Assembly (NCBI RefSeq): GCF_013407955.1
Contig: NZ_JACCBU010000001.1
Span: forward strand, 2,666,001-2,730,000
Source of the DNA: Microlunatus parietis
Lineage (GTDB): Bacteria; Actinomycetota; Actinomycetes; Propionibacteriales; Propionibacteriaceae
DNA length: 64,000 nt
Direction of reading: 5' to 3'
This document shows, piece after piece, positions 17,248-26,024 of the stretch. Made by a program: the position numbers and the translations under genes. The notes under the pieces were generated by a model that saw only the letters and a list, made by a program, of their open reading frames with translations, did not search any database and was not told the origin of the DNA. How positions within the stretch are numbered: position 1 is the stretch's first letter; the number at the start of each line of letters is the position of its first letter.

Positions 17248-18111
17248 CTACGAGCCGATCCGGTCGAAGGCGAGGCGGTGCCGGTAGTCCGAGGGCGAGA
17301 TCCCGTAGACCTGGCGGAATCTGCGGCTGGCGTAGTTCGGGTCGGGCCAGCCGACGGCGCGGCCGATCGCGGCGATCGGGTCGTCGCTGCCGAGCAGCAG
17401 GACGGCGAAGCGTTCGGCCCGGCTCCGGGTGAGCCAGCCGAGCGGCGTGCTGCCGACCTCGGTCCGGAACAAGCGGTGCAACCTCGACGGCGAGACGGCG
17501 GCGGCCCGGGCCAGCTCCGCGACGGTCCACGGCCGGGCCAGGTCGCCGGTCATCGCGGTCAGGGCGAGCTGGACCGGCTGGGTGATCATGGACGTGCCGG
17601 CCGAGGCGATGGTCAGGCCCGCCAGTCGGCCGAGGGCGCAGCCGAGCAGGCTGCGCCGCACGATCGCCTCCTCCGGACCGGGTTCCGGGCGGTCCCGCCG
17701 CGGCCGGGCCAGTTGATCAAGCCAGCCGGTCACCTCGGCCAGCCGGTCCGGCGCCAGCGCGTCCGTCGAGGCCCCGCCGTGCAGCAGCAGCCGTACCAGC
17801 GAGGGATGGGCGAGGCACCAGGCCAGATCGGTCAGCAGCAGCCGCGGCCCGACGTAGACGTTGATCACGGTGCACCGCTCCGGCCGCAGGTACGCATGCC
17901 AGCTGCCCGGCCGGACCGCGACGACCTGACCGGGAATGATCATCCGGTCCCCGTCCGCGGTCCGGTGCACGGCGCGCCCGGCGACGACCAGGGCGAGCTC
18001 GATGAAGTCGTGGATGTGCGGGCCGACGGCACAGGGGATCGCGACCCGGTCGGCCAGGATCGGATAGTCGGCCTCGGTGAACACGTTCGGTTCCCGCCGG
18101 AGCAGCGTCAT
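17248..18111 (-). CDS. AraC-family transcriptional regulator with cupin sensor
   Basis: 287 aa from the ATG at 18111, with GGAGGGAA upstream. Residues 1-100 form a cupin-type ligand domain (GPHIHDFIELALVVAG, PGQVVAVRPGSWHAY). The C-terminus has the double helix-turn-helix of AraC proteins (LARAAAVSPSRLHRLFRTEVG and GWPDPNYASRRFRQVYGISPSDYR). It is divergent from the PhyH-type dioxygenase at 18239 and upstream of the CE15-like esterase on the same strand, so either may be its target. Confidence 0.87.
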   Translation of the reverse strand: MTLLRREPNVFTEADYPILADRVAIPCAVGPHIHDFIELALVVAGRAVHRTADGDRMIIPGQVVAVRPGSWHAYLRPERCTVINVYVGPRLLLTDLAWCLAHPSLVRLLLHGGASTDALAPDRLAEVTGWLDQLARPRRDRPEPGPEEAIVRRSLLGCALGRLAGLTIASAGTSMITQPVQLALTAMTGDLARPWTVAELARAAAVSPSRLHRLFRTEVGSTPLGWLTRSRAERFAVLLLGSDDPIAAIGRAVGWPDPNYASRRFRQVYGISPSDYRHRLAFDRIGS

Positions 18112-18238
18112 GGCGCCCGTTCCCTCCGCTGGAAGCAGGATCGTGCTAGGACGAGCCGAGTCTGTCCTGTTCTCGGCCGGGCTGACAAGGCCAGGATGGA
18201 GATCCACCGACTTCCTGCATGCAAAGGAGCTGCGCGCG

Positions 18239-19000
18239 ATGACCACGACTGCGCCGGACACCAACCTGCTGGACCCCGAGACCGTCGCCGACTATCGCCG
18301 TGACGGTTTCGTCCGGATCACCGGAGTGCTCAACCCGGCGGAGGTCGAACGTTTCCGGGACGCGGCCAAGCAGCAGTACGAGACCGGCACCGCCCTGAAC
18401 CGGGACGACCAGATCTTCAAGCAGGTGGTCAATGTCTGGACCACCGACGAGACCCTGCGCGATCTCACCCTGCACCCGAAGCTGGCCCGGCTGGCGACCG
18501 AACTGGCCGGCCTGCCGGTACGGATCTGGCACGACCACTTGTTGATCAAGAAGCCGCACAACCAGGCGCCGACGGAGTTCCACCAGGACGCGCCCTACTG
18601 GCCGCACGCGAACTGCCGGCACAGCCTCTCGGCCTGGGTCGCCCTGGTCGACGTACCGGTCGAGCGGGGTTGCATGACGTTCATCCCGGGGCAGCACGAG
18701 CGGCGCGACATCCGGCCGATCGACCTGAGCGACGCGCACGACCTGTTCGAGGCCGCGCCGGACCTGACCTGGCACCGGCGGGTCACCCTCCCGCTGCAGG
18801 CCGGCGATGTCACGTTCCACAACGGCTACACCCCGCACACCGCGAACTCCAACGACACCGATGAGTTCCGGTACGCGCACGTCAACATCTACGCCGATCG
18901 TGAACTGACCTATGACGGCAAGCCACACGTATGCACCGATCCGTTGAACCTCACGGTGGGCCAGCGCCTTCCCGATGATCATTTCCCGCAGGTCGGATAG
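18239..19000 (+). CDS. Phytanoyl-CoA dioxygenase (PhyH) family protein
   Basis: 253 aa from the ATG at 18239, with AAAGGAG 9 nt upstream. Non-haem Fe(II)/2-oxoglutarate dioxygenase fold: the HxD pair is in FHQDAPYW, the distal histidine in NGYTPHTAN, and RDGFVRITGVL is the usual PhyH N-terminus. It should hydroxylate a small molecule using oxygen and 2-oxoglutarate; the substrate is unknown. It is divergent from the AraC regulator, whose cupin sensor may detect the same compound. Nine bases separate it from the next gene. Confidence 0.85.
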   Translation: MTTTAPDTNLLDPETVADYRRDGFVRITGVLNPAEVERFRDAAKQQYETGTALNRDDQIFKQVVNVWTTDETLRDLTLHPKLARLATELAGLPVRIWHDHLLIKKPHNQAPTEFHQDAPYWPHANCRHSLSAWVALVDVPVERGCMTFIPGQHERRDIRPIDLSDAHDLFEAAPDLTWHRRVTLPLQAGDVTFHNGYTPHTANSNDTDEFRYAHVNIYADRELTYDGKPHVCTDPLNLTVGQRLPDDHFPQVG

Positions 19001-19009
19001 TTTGACCGG

Positions 19010-19624
19010 GTGACCCACGCCGAGCAACTCCGGAATCACTGGTACTGGCGGCCGGGCTGGCGGGTCGGCACCCGCGGCTACTACTGGCATCTCACCTGGG
19101 ACGGGCATTCCGAACTGCACCGCCTGGTTGACGAGTACCAGGCGGTGCTGGCCCCGTTCGCCGGCCTGGACCCGATCCCCCGGCCCTGGCTGCACCTGAC
19201 GCTGCAGGGAATCGGCTTCACCGACGAGGTCTCCGATGATCAACTCGAGGAGCTGACCGACCGCGCCCGGTCCGCCATCGCCGGGCTCGGCCCGATCCGA
19301 GTGCGATTCGACCGCGTCCTGGTCTGGGGCGAGGCAGTGGTGCTGGCTCCGACTCCGGCCGAGCCGATCGAGGTTCTGCGGGCCGAACTGCGAGAACTGA
19401 CCGGAGCGGTCACCGGAGCGACGCCGGGGCGCGACGACTTCTCGCCGCACGTCAGCTTCGCCTACGTCAACACCGACCAGCCAGCTGCCGAGGTGGTGGC
19501 CGCCGTCGAGAGCATCCAACCCGAACCGGCCGAGGTGATCATCGACACGGTGACGTTGCTGGAGCAGCACCGCGACAACGGCATGTACGAATGGAAGGTG
19601 CGGGACACCCTCCCCCTGACCTGA
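19010..19624 (+). CDS. 2H phosphoesterase (2'-5' RNA ligase-like) family protein
   Basis: 204 aa with a GTG start at 19010. Two HxT/S motifs typical of the 2H superfamily are visible: WLHLTLQ (residues about 63-69) and SPHVSFAY (about 143-150). Members hydrolyse cyclic phosphates or ligate RNA; the aromatic N-terminus (HWYWRPGWRVGTRGYYWHLTW) is like those of stand-alone bacterial versions. It follows the dioxygenase by 9 nt and may be cotranscribed. No link to sugar metabolism is evident. Confidence 0.7.
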   Translation: MTHAEQLRNHWYWRPGWRVGTRGYYWHLTWDGHSELHRLVDEYQAVLAPFAGLDPIPRPWLHLTLQGIGFTDEVSDDQLEELTDRARSAIAGLGPIRVRFDRVLVWGEAVVLAPTPAEPIEVLRAELRELTGAVTGATPGRDDFSPHVSFAYVNTDQPAAEVVAAVESIQPEPAEVIIDTVTLLEQHRDNGMYEWKVRDTLPLT

Positions 19625-19687
19625 TCGTCGTGACCGCACCGGACAGGTGACCGTTGGGGGGCACCGGCCATGTAGACCCCGGAACCG

Positions 19688-19822
19688 GGCACCAGGCAAT
19701 CGGCGATCATGGCAGCACGCCAGCCCGATCAGCGAGACGAGGAACGCGAGCACAAGGCCGACGATGCCCAGCACTCGACCCGGATCCCGGTCCGGCCTGG
19801 CCGGCTCGCACGACCATGACAT
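19688..19822 (-). pseudogene. Possible remnant of a small membrane protein
   Basis: In the 245-bp gap between the 2H gene and the beta-glucuronidase, the minus strand encodes a hydrophobic stretch, LGIVGLVLAFLVSLIGLACC, preceded by PARPDRDPGR. This is reminiscent of short DUF4190-type proteins. The frame then continues antisense into the 2H gene without a sensible end. It may be a decayed gene or chance; nothing else is recognisable in the gap. Confidence 0.25.
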
Positions 19823-19869
19823 CTCCGTGGCCCGTTCGCCCGAACCGTTACGGCTGCCCGATCAGGTGA

Positions 19870-21654
19870 TCATCGGGGTGCGCCGCGGCCGCCCGGCGCG
19901 GTCCAGCGCTCGCGGAGCAGGTGGGCGGCTGCCTTGGGGTCGCGGGAGCGGGTGAAGACGCCCTTCTTGTTGCCGTCCACCCGGTGGATGCCCGGCGCGG
20001 TCCGGAAGTCGGCGAAGTTCCAGACCTGTTCGCCGACGAAGCCGTCGATCCTGTCGAAGACCCGGTGGTACATCCGGAGCAGGTCGGCCTGATACTCCTC
20101 GGTCCACGGCACGTCCCAGACGGAGTGCAGCCCGGGCATCGCGTCCGCACCGTACTCGGTCATCATGATCGGCTTGCCGTGCCGCTCCACCCAACGGCGA
20201 AGATCAGCTTCCAGCTTGACCTCCGCCGAGGCCAGGTCGCCGTTGGCCACATACCAACCGTGGTAGCGATTCAGGCAGATCACGTCGAACAGGTCGGCGA
20301 TCTGATCTTGGTCCGGCCCGGCGAACATCACGTTCGCGTACGTGATCGGCCGGGTCGGGTCGAGCTCGCGGGCCAGGGTGGCCAGCGGCTCGAAGTAGGC
20401 CCGGGCGCCGTCCTCCTGGGAGGCCGGCTCGTTGGTCAGGCACCACATCACGACGCTCGGGTGGTTCTTGTCCCGGTTGATCAACTCCCGGATCGCCTGT
20501 GCATGCGCGGCCCGGGTCTCGTCGTTGATCGTCTCCGGCGAGAACGTCGGCAGCGGCGGCCGCCCGGTCAGTCCGCCGCCCATGGCCAGGTTCAGGCCGA
20601 CCGCGGCCGTCTCGTCGATCACCACGATCCCGTGCCGATCGGCGAAGTCGAGCACCTCCTCCGCGTACGGGTAGTGCGAGGTGCGGAACGAGTTCGCGCC
20701 GATCCAGTCGAGCAGCTGGAAGTCGTGCACCAGGTAGGCGTCGTCGTGGCCCTTGCCGCGCACGGCGGAGTCCTCGTGCTTGCCGAATCCCGTGAAATAG
20801 AACGGATCCCCGTTGATCAAGAACTCGGTGCCACGCACCTCGACGGTACGGATGCCGACCGGCACCGGATAGCTGTCGATCACCGCGTCGTCGACGAGCT
20901 CGACCAGCAGCGTGTACAGATAGCCGGCGCCGGGCCGCCAGAGGACCGCCTCCGGCACCCGCAGTTCCCCGCTCGGGCCGGCCGCCTCGGCGACCTGATC
21001 ACCGTCCGCGTCGAGCAGCCGGACCCGGACCTCGGCCGGGCCGTCGGTCTCGACCGCGAAGCCGACCACGCCGGTCGTGCCCTCGATCGCCGTCGTGACG
21101 GTGACATCCTCGACATGGACCGGCGGCACGCTGAGCAGCCAGACCGAGCGGGGCAGCCCGGCGTAGTTGTAGAAGTCGTGCAGGTAGGTCTGCCGGCGCC
21201 GGCCGGCCGCGGTCGTCTCGACCCGGCCGGGCGGGATCGTCGTGTTGGTCAGTTCGCCGCTGACCGCGATGCTGAGCCGGAACTCTTCGCCCGGCCGGAC
21301 CAGTTCGGTGACGTCGGCCTGGAACGGCGTGTAGCCGCCGGAGTGTTCCGCGACCAGGGCGTCGTCGACGTAGACCCGGCCGGCGTGGGTGGCGGCGTCG
21401 ACCCGGACCAGCACGCGTTCGCCGGTCCAGCCCCGCGGCACCCGCACGGTCCGCTGGTACCAGACCCAGCCCACATGATCACGGATCGCCGGGTCGACGA
21501 ACAGGTCGTTGTAGCTGGCCGGCACCGCCGCCTCGAGATCGCCGGCCAACGCTCCGCGCCAGGGCTCCGACCCGTCGGCCGGGTCGACGGCGAACCGCCA
21601 CAGGCCGTCCAGCTTGATCGTCTCGCGGGTCGCGGTGTCCCGGGGCTTGAGCAT
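19870..21654 (-). CDS. uidA: Beta-glucuronidase (GH2), cytoplasmic
   Basis: 594 aa, the usual length of bacterial beta-glucuronidases. Order: sugar-binding jelly-roll (1-175), Ig-like domain (176-275), TIM barrel (276-594). The acid/base glutamate is E409 in CLTNEP, the nucleophile E500 in MTEYGAD, and the NxK motif that recognises the glucuronate carboxylate is present as GNKKGVFTRSRDPK (561-574), distinguishing it from beta-galactosidases. No signal peptide, so it hydrolyses imported glucuronides. The gene is alone and is divergent from the enolase-superfamily gene. It fits a uronic-acid catabolic role with the CE15-like esterase and sulfatases nearby. Confidence 0.93.
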   Translation of the reverse strand: MLKPRDTATRETIKLDGLWRFAVDPADGSEPWRGALAGDLEAAVPASYNDLFVDPAIRDHVGWVWYQRTVRVPRGWTGERVLVRVDAATHAGRVYVDDALVAEHSGGYTPFQADVTELVRPGEEFRLSIAVSGELTNTTIPPGRVETTAAGRRRQTYLHDFYNYAGLPRSVWLLSVPPVHVEDVTVTTAIEGTTGVVGFAVETDGPAEVRVRLLDADGDQVAEAAGPSGELRVPEAVLWRPGAGYLYTLLVELVDDAVIDSYPVPVGIRTVEVRGTEFLINGDPFYFTGFGKHEDSAVRGKGHDDAYLVHDFQLLDWIGANSFRTSHYPYAEEVLDFADRHGIVVIDETAAVGLNLAMGGGLTGRPPLPTFSPETINDETRAAHAQAIRELINRDKNHPSVVMWCLTNEPASQEDGARAYFEPLATLARELDPTRPITYANVMFAGPDQDQIADLFDVICLNRYHGWYVANGDLASAEVKLEADLRRWVERHGKPIMMTEYGADAMPGLHSVWDVPWTEEYQADLLRMYHRVFDRIDGFVGEQVWNFADFRTAPGIHRVDGNKKGVFTRSRDPKAAAHLLRERWTAPGGRGAPR

Positions 21655-21801
21655 CGTCGCGTCCTCCTCGTCGTGGGCGTCCAGGACAAGGTACGTGACC
21701 GATGATGATCACCACCATGTCCCGGCAGGAAGGACGAGACCGGTCACGGCCGGCGCGACCTGCCTACGATGCTGCGGAGATCCGAGACCCGGAGGCATCC
21801 G

Positions 21802-22989
21802 ATGGCGCAGTCAGAGCAGACCACGGCCCGCGACACGACGGCCTCGGCGGCGACCAAGATCACCAGGGTCGAGTTGATCATGTTCAGCTACCCGATGGTC
21901 GGCGTCGCCGGCGGCGTCGACCAGCCCGGAGTGACCACCCACCGCAGCCGGATGGCCGTGACGATCGAGACCGCCGACGGAGCCGTCGGCAGCTACGTCG
22001 GCGGCCAGGGCAACTCGATGGCCCAGGCCGCGGCCTGTGCCCGGGCGGTGATCGGGCTGGACTGCTTCGCCCGCGAGCTCGCGTACGAGCGGATCCGGCG
22101 GCAGCTCCGCAAGGAGGACCGGATGGGCGCCGGCGTGATCGACATCGCCCTGTGGGACCTGGCCGGCCGACGGCTGGGTGCGTCCGTCTCCGCGCTGCTC
22201 GGCGGAGGCCGGGACCGGTTGAAGGCCTACGCCAGCACTTGGTTCGGCGGTGACACCGGCGGTCTGGCCAGCCCCGAGGCGTACGCCGACTTCGCGGAAG
22301 CCTGCTACGACAAGGGTTACCGGGCGTTCAAGATCCACGGCTGGCAGGACGGCGGCATCGAGCGGGACATCGCCGCCGTGCTCGAGCTGGGCCGCCGGGT
22401 CGGCGGCCGGATGGCGCTGATGCACGACTCCGGCTGCAGCTTCCGGACGTTCGCCGATGCCCTGGCGGTGGGCCGGGCCTGCGACGCGGCCGGCTTCTTC
22501 TGGTACGAGGATCCGTACAGCGACGGCGGGCTGGCCGCGCACTCACACCGCCGGCTTCGGGAGTTGATCAAGACCCCGCTGCTGCTCGGCGAGCACGTCC
22601 GCGGCCTGGAGTCGCTGGCCAATCTCGTGCTGGCCGACGGCACCGACTTCGTCCGCGCCGATCCGGACTTCGACATCGGGATCACCGGCACGATGAAGAT
22701 CGCGCACTTCGCCGAGGCGCTCGGCCTCGACGTCGAATTGCACGCCCCTGGCCCGGCGCAGCGGCACTGCATGGCAGCCATCCGCAACACGAACTACTAC
22801 GAGCTGTCCATGGTCGGCCCGTCCGGCGCACACTTCAGTGCCCCGGTCTACACCTGCGGGTATTCCGATCATCTGGACGACGTCGCTCCGGACGGCACCT
22901 TCCCGGTCCCGACCGGGCCGGGGCTCGGCGTGAGCTACGACTGGGATTACATCCGCAGCCACGCCTCGGCCCAGTTGGTCGTCGAGTGA
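21802..22989 (+). CDS. Enolase-superfamily (mandelate racemase/muconate lactonizing) acid-sugar dehydratase or racemase
   Basis: 395 aa from the ATG at 21802, with GGAGG 6 nt upstream. The N-terminal capping domain is followed by a modified TIM barrel with KIH (177-179) as the first catalytic pair, metal ligands D209 (MHDSG), E236 (WYEDP) and E264 (GEHV), and the late histidine segment ELHAPGPAQ. Such enzymes dehydrate or racemise sugar acids such as gluconate, fuconate or galactarate. Next to a beta-glucuronidase, a glucuronate-derived acid is plausible but unproven. The stop codon is part of a TGATCA site. Confidence 0.82.
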   Translation: MAQSEQTTARDTTASAATKITRVELIMFSYPMVGVAGGVDQPGVTTHRSRMAVTIETADGAVGSYVGGQGNSMAQAAACARAVIGLDCFARELAYERIRRQLRKEDRMGAGVIDIALWDLAGRRLGASVSALLGGGRDRLKAYASTWFGGDTGGLASPEAYADFAEACYDKGYRAFKIHGWQDGGIERDIAAVLELGRRVGGRMALMHDSGCSFRTFADALAVGRACDAAGFFWYEDPYSDGGLAAHSHRRLRELIKTPLLLGEHVRGLESLANLVLADGTDFVRADPDFDIGITGTMKIAHFAEALGLDVELHAPGPAQRHCMAAIRNTNYYELSMVGPSGAHFSAPVYTCGYSDHLDDVAPDGTFPVPTGPGLGVSYDWDYIRSHASAQLVVE

Positions 22990-23003
22990 TCATCAGCGGG
23001 TGA

Positions 23004-23405
23004 TCATGCTTGCGCGGAGCGGACCTCGCTGACGTACAGCGTGTTGCCGTCGGGATCGCGGAAGTCGAACATCGGCGGCACGCCGGGCCAGGCCAGCAGT
23101 TCGTCGACCGCGACGTCCTGACCGGCGAGATCGGTGTGCAGCGCGGTCGCGTCCTCGGTGGTGAACCGGATCCCGGTGTCCACTCCGGCGGGATGACCGT
23201 CGCCCGCCGGGACCAGCGCGACCGTCGTCGCCGAGCGCGGCAGCCCGACCTCGATCCAGCGGCCGCCGAGTTGTGGCAGCGGCGTGTCGAGCAGTTTCTC
23301 GAAGCCGAGCACCTCGGTGTAGAACTCCAGCGCTCGGTCCTGGTCGGTGACCGGGATGCCCACGGTCCGTACGCTCTCCAGCCGGGCCTTTGACGATGCG
23401 TTCAT
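23004..23405 (-). CDS. VOC/glyoxalase-fold protein
   Basis: 133 aa with one pair of beta-alpha-beta-beta-beta units. VRTVGIPVTDQDRALEFYTEVLGFE is the classic VOC opening and FDFRDPDGNTLYVSE the usual ending, with E near the C-terminus as a metal ligand. Function cannot be assigned; many such proteins bind drugs or act as small dioxygenases/isomerases. Spaced 93 bp from the sulfatase on the same strand. Confidence 0.85.
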   Translation of the reverse strand: MNASSKARLESVRTVGIPVTDQDRALEFYTEVLGFEKLLDTPLPQLGGRWIEVGLPRSATTVALVPAGDGHPAGVDTGIRFTTEDATALHTDLAGQDVAVDELLAWPGVPPMFDFRDPDGNTLYVSEVRSAQA

Positions 23406-23498
23406 GTTCGGTTTCCTCCTCGGTTCAGTTGCCTACACCAAGATGACGACCCGACCACACTCCGATCGACAGCCTCCGGGAACTTTCCCGATATCGGC

Positions 23499-24968
23499 TT
23501 ATGGGCGGTCCGACGGCGCCGCCGGTGAACTCAGCGTGGCCCGGACCGGGCGGCCGGGGATCAGCCGGTGCCCGTCGGTGAAGCCCTCCTCGCGCCCGGC
23601 GAGTTCGGTGATCAACTGCGCCCGCCAGTACGCGAGCCGGTCGGCCCGGTCGGCGCGGCCGGCGAGATCGCAGCGTTCCTCGGGATCGGCGACCAGGTCG
23701 AACAGCTGCTCGCGGCCGTCCCCGCTGAGCCAGACGTACTTCTCGCGGCCGTCGGTGAACCACTGGAAGGACTGGCCGAGCATCGCATGCTCACCGTGCA
23801 GCCGGGGCCGCCAGGTGATCTTCTCGCCCCGCGCAAGGGGCAGGAAGGAACGCCCCTCCACCCGGTCCGGGATCGGCAGGCCGGCGCAGTCGAGCAGGGT
23901 CGGCATCACGTCGCGCAGCTCGACCAGGTGATCATGAACGCCGCCGGCCGGAACACCCGGACCGCTGAGCAGCATCGGGATCCGCGCCGAGCCCTCGTAC
24001 GGGAAGCCCTTCCGGAACAGCAGATGATCACCGAGCATCTCGCCGTGGTCGGACACGAAGCAGACGTACGTGTCGTCGCGGACGCCATAATGCACCACCT
24101 CCTCGAGCAGCCGGTTCAGTTGCTGATCGACATGGGACATGTGGCCCCAGTAGCCCGCCCGAGCCCGGCGCAGGTCGTCCGGCGCGATCCGGCCGTGGAA
24201 CGACCGCGAGTCGTGCGGTGCCGCCACGGAGGCGAACGCGTCGGCCCAGTCACCGACCGGCGGCTTCGGTGCCGCGGCATCGCGGTACTGATCGAAGGCC
24301 CAGGCCGGCGGGTCGTACGGCGGATGCGGCGCGTTGAACGAGGCGAACAGGAAGAACGGCTTGGTCGGGTCGCGCCGGCGCAGGAAGTCGATCGCCTGCT
24401 CGGCGACGAAGTTGGTCGGATGGACCGACTCCGGCTTGTCCCACGGCCGGGCCACCCAGGAGTTGCTGTCCAGTCCGTGATCATGGAACGTGGCGTCCCG
24501 GCCGAGACGTTGTCGCAGCCAGGGCAGGTAGTCGTCGACCAGGTCGGGATCGATCCCGCGCCGCCGGGCCGACCGGATGATGCCGAGCGGGCTGTGCAGG
24601 ATCACGTTCTGGAAGCCGAGTTGCGAGCGCTCCGGGAAGAAGTGCATCTTGCCGACCGCCTGGGTTTGATAACCGTGCCGGGTCAGTTCAGAGGCGAGCG
24701 TCACCGGGTAGGTCCACGGAACATGATCCTGGTAACCGACCCGGCCGTGCGTCGCCGGCCGCTGCCCGGTCAGCAGCGACGCCCGGGCCGGCGTGCAGGT
24801 CGGCGCGGCCGAGTAGGCCCTGGTGAAGCGGGACCCGGAGGCGGCGAGCGCGTCCAGGTACGGGGTCCGGACGACCGGGTGACCGGCCACGCCGAGCGAG
24901 TCCCCGCGCCACTGGTCGACCATCAGGAGCACAAGGTTCGGCCGGTTCGTCGTCAGCCGGATCACCAC
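23499..24968 (-). CDS. Type I sulfatase, second copy without signal peptide
   Basis: About 489 aa. The start is uncertain: tandem GTGs at 24968/24965 give an N-terminus VVIRLTTNRPNLVLLMVDQWRGDSLG, while a GTG at 25025 would add 19 residues. The formylglycine motif is CTPAR (C58 from 24968); FVSDHGEMLGDH gives metal ligands. No signal peptide. The body is about as divergent from the sulfatase at 7212 as separate subfamilies, so it likely has another substrate. It is divergent from an ArsR-controlled operon across about 160 bp. Cytoplasmic desulfation of an imported sugar, perhaps with the glucuronidase, is inferred. Confidence 0.87.
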   Translation of the reverse strand: MVIRLTTNRPNLVLLMVDQWRGDSLGVAGHPVVRTPYLDALAASGSRFTRAYSAAPTCTPARASLLTGQRPATHGRVGYQDHVPWTYPVTLASELTRHGYQTQAVGKMHFFPERSQLGFQNVILHSPLGIIRSARRRGIDPDLVDDYLPWLRQRLGRDATFHDHGLDSNSWVARPWDKPESVHPTNFVAEQAIDFLRRRDPTKPFFLFASFNAPHPPYDPPAWAFDQYRDAAAPKPPVGDWADAFASVAAPHDSRSFHGRIAPDDLRRARAGYWGHMSHVDQQLNRLLEEVVHYGVRDDTYVCFVSDHGEMLGDHLLFRKGFPYEGSARIPMLLSGPGVPAGGVHDHLVELRDVMPTLLDCAGLPIPDRVEGRSFLPLARGEKITWRPRLHGEHAMLGQSFQWFTDGREKYVWLSGDGREQLFDLVADPEERCDLAGRADRADRLAYWRAQLITELAGREEGFTDGHRLIPGRPVRATLSSPAAPSDRP

Positions 24969-25049
24969 CCCGGAGTGATAAAGCGCATTGGTACGGGTCG
25001 CGGACCATTGAAGGCCGGACCGCACGCCCCGTCAATGATCACTCGATTC

Positions 25050-25109
25050 GCAACCACTAGTTGCACATCCACCGATCCTGGCGTACCTTCATCTGCAACC
25101 AAAGGTTGC
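25050..25109 (+). promoter_or_regulatory. ArsR-type operators and promoter of the SRPBCC operon
   Basis: Two 15-bp inverted repeats, GCAACCACTAGTTGC (25050-25064) and GCAACCAAAGGTTGC (25095-25109), bracket a promoter with TTGCAC (25061-25066), a 17-nt spacer and TACCTT (25084-25089). The first site overlaps the -35 and the second the likely start. This arrangement fits autorepression by the ArsR protein encoded second in the operon. Confidence 0.8.
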
Positions 25110-25128
25110 GAAAGCAGAGGAGCGTCCC

Positions 25129-25593
25129 ATGCCGTACGAGAGCATCGAGCGGGAGATCCGGATCGAGGCGAGCCCCGAGGTCGTGTACCAGGTGATCAGC
25201 ACGCCCGAACACCTGCGGGAGTGGTGGCCGGACGAGGCCGACCTCGCCCCGACGCCCGGCGCCGTCGGCTCGGTCACGTTCGGCGACCCGGCCGACCCTG
25301 CGGCCCATGTCGTGCCGCTCACGGTGATCGAGGCGGACCCGCCGCGCCGGTTCGCGTTCCGCTGGGTGCACGACGACGGCGTACCCGCGGCAGCGGACAA
25401 CTCGTTCCTGGTCACCTTCGACCTGATCCCCGCCGACGGGGGCACCCTGCTGCGGTTCTCCGAGACCGGCTTCCAGGACCAGGGCTGGAAACCGGACCTG
25501 GTCGAGGCGACCCACCGCGACCACAGCAACGGCTGGGACCACTTCCTGCCCCGGCTCGCTGCCTACGCGCCCCGGCTGGTCTCCCGGCCGTGA
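25129..25593 (+). CDS. SRPBCC (AHSA1-like) domain protein
   Basis: 154 aa helix-grip protein: IEREIRIEASPEVVYQVISTPEHLREWW is the typical start and GWDHFLPRLAAYAP the C-terminal helix. Such proteins bind hydrophobic ligands, and stand-alone AHSA1-like proteins frequently pair with ArsR regulators, as here. Its stop overlaps the ArsR start (GTGA at 25590-25593). GAGGAG lies before the ATG. Confidence 0.88.
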   Translation: MPYESIEREIRIEASPEVVYQVISTPEHLREWWPDEADLAPTPGAVGSVTFGDPADPAAHVVPLTVIEADPPRRFAFRWVHDDGVPAAADNSFLVTFDLIPADGGTLLRFSETGFQDQGWKPDLVEATHRDHSNGWDHFLPRLAAYAPRLVSRP

Positions 25594-25925
25594 GCACGAC
25601 CATCGATGACGAGCTCTGGTCCGCCGTCGGCGACCCGACCCGGCGGCGCATGCTGGATTTGCTGCTGGCCGACGGCGGCGGCACCGCCACCTCGCTGAGT
25701 GATCAACTTCCGGTGACCCGGCAGGCGGTCGCCAAACACCTCGCCGTGCTGGACCGGGTCGGCCTCGTCCACGCGACCGCGGCCGGACGGGAACGCCGCT
25801 ACGTCGTCGACGAGGCCCGCCTCGCCCGCGCCGTCGCCCAGCTCGCCAGCGTCGGCGACGCCTGGGACGCCCGGCTGCAGCGGATCAAGCGGATCGCCGA
25901 GGCGATCGAGCGCACCAACCACTGA
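25590..25925 (+). CDS. ArsR-family winged-helix regulator
   Basis: 111 aa with a GTG start overlapping the SRPBCC stop by 4 nt. ELWSAVGDPTRRRMLDLLL opens the fold and SDQLPVTRQAVAKHLAVLDRVGLV is the recognition helix region; ERRYVVD is the wing. No cysteine metal site is visible, so it belongs with the non-metal ArsR proteins that accompany AHSA1-like partners. It most likely binds the two GCAACC/GGTTGC palindromes at the operon promoter. Confidence 0.88.
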   Translation: MSTTIDDELWSAVGDPTRRRMLDLLLADGGGTATSLSDQLPVTRQAVAKHLAVLDRVGLVHATAAGRERRYVVDEARLARAVAQLASVGDAWDARLQRIKRIAEAIERTNH

Positions 25926-25950
25926 ACCCGAACCACCCACACACACACGA

Positions 25951-25972
25951 CACCGCGGCAGCCGCCGCGGTG
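25951..25972 (+). terminator. Hairpin terminator after the ArsR gene
   Basis: CACCGCGGC and GCCGCGGTG form a perfect 9-bp stem with a 4-nt loop, 26 nt after the ArsR stop. It separates the ArsR operon from the next SRPBCC gene. No T-tract follows. Confidence 0.6.
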
Positions 25973-26024
25973 CGGACCACCACGCCCGAAACCGGGCACT
26001 CACCCCACAGAAAGAGTGATCATC

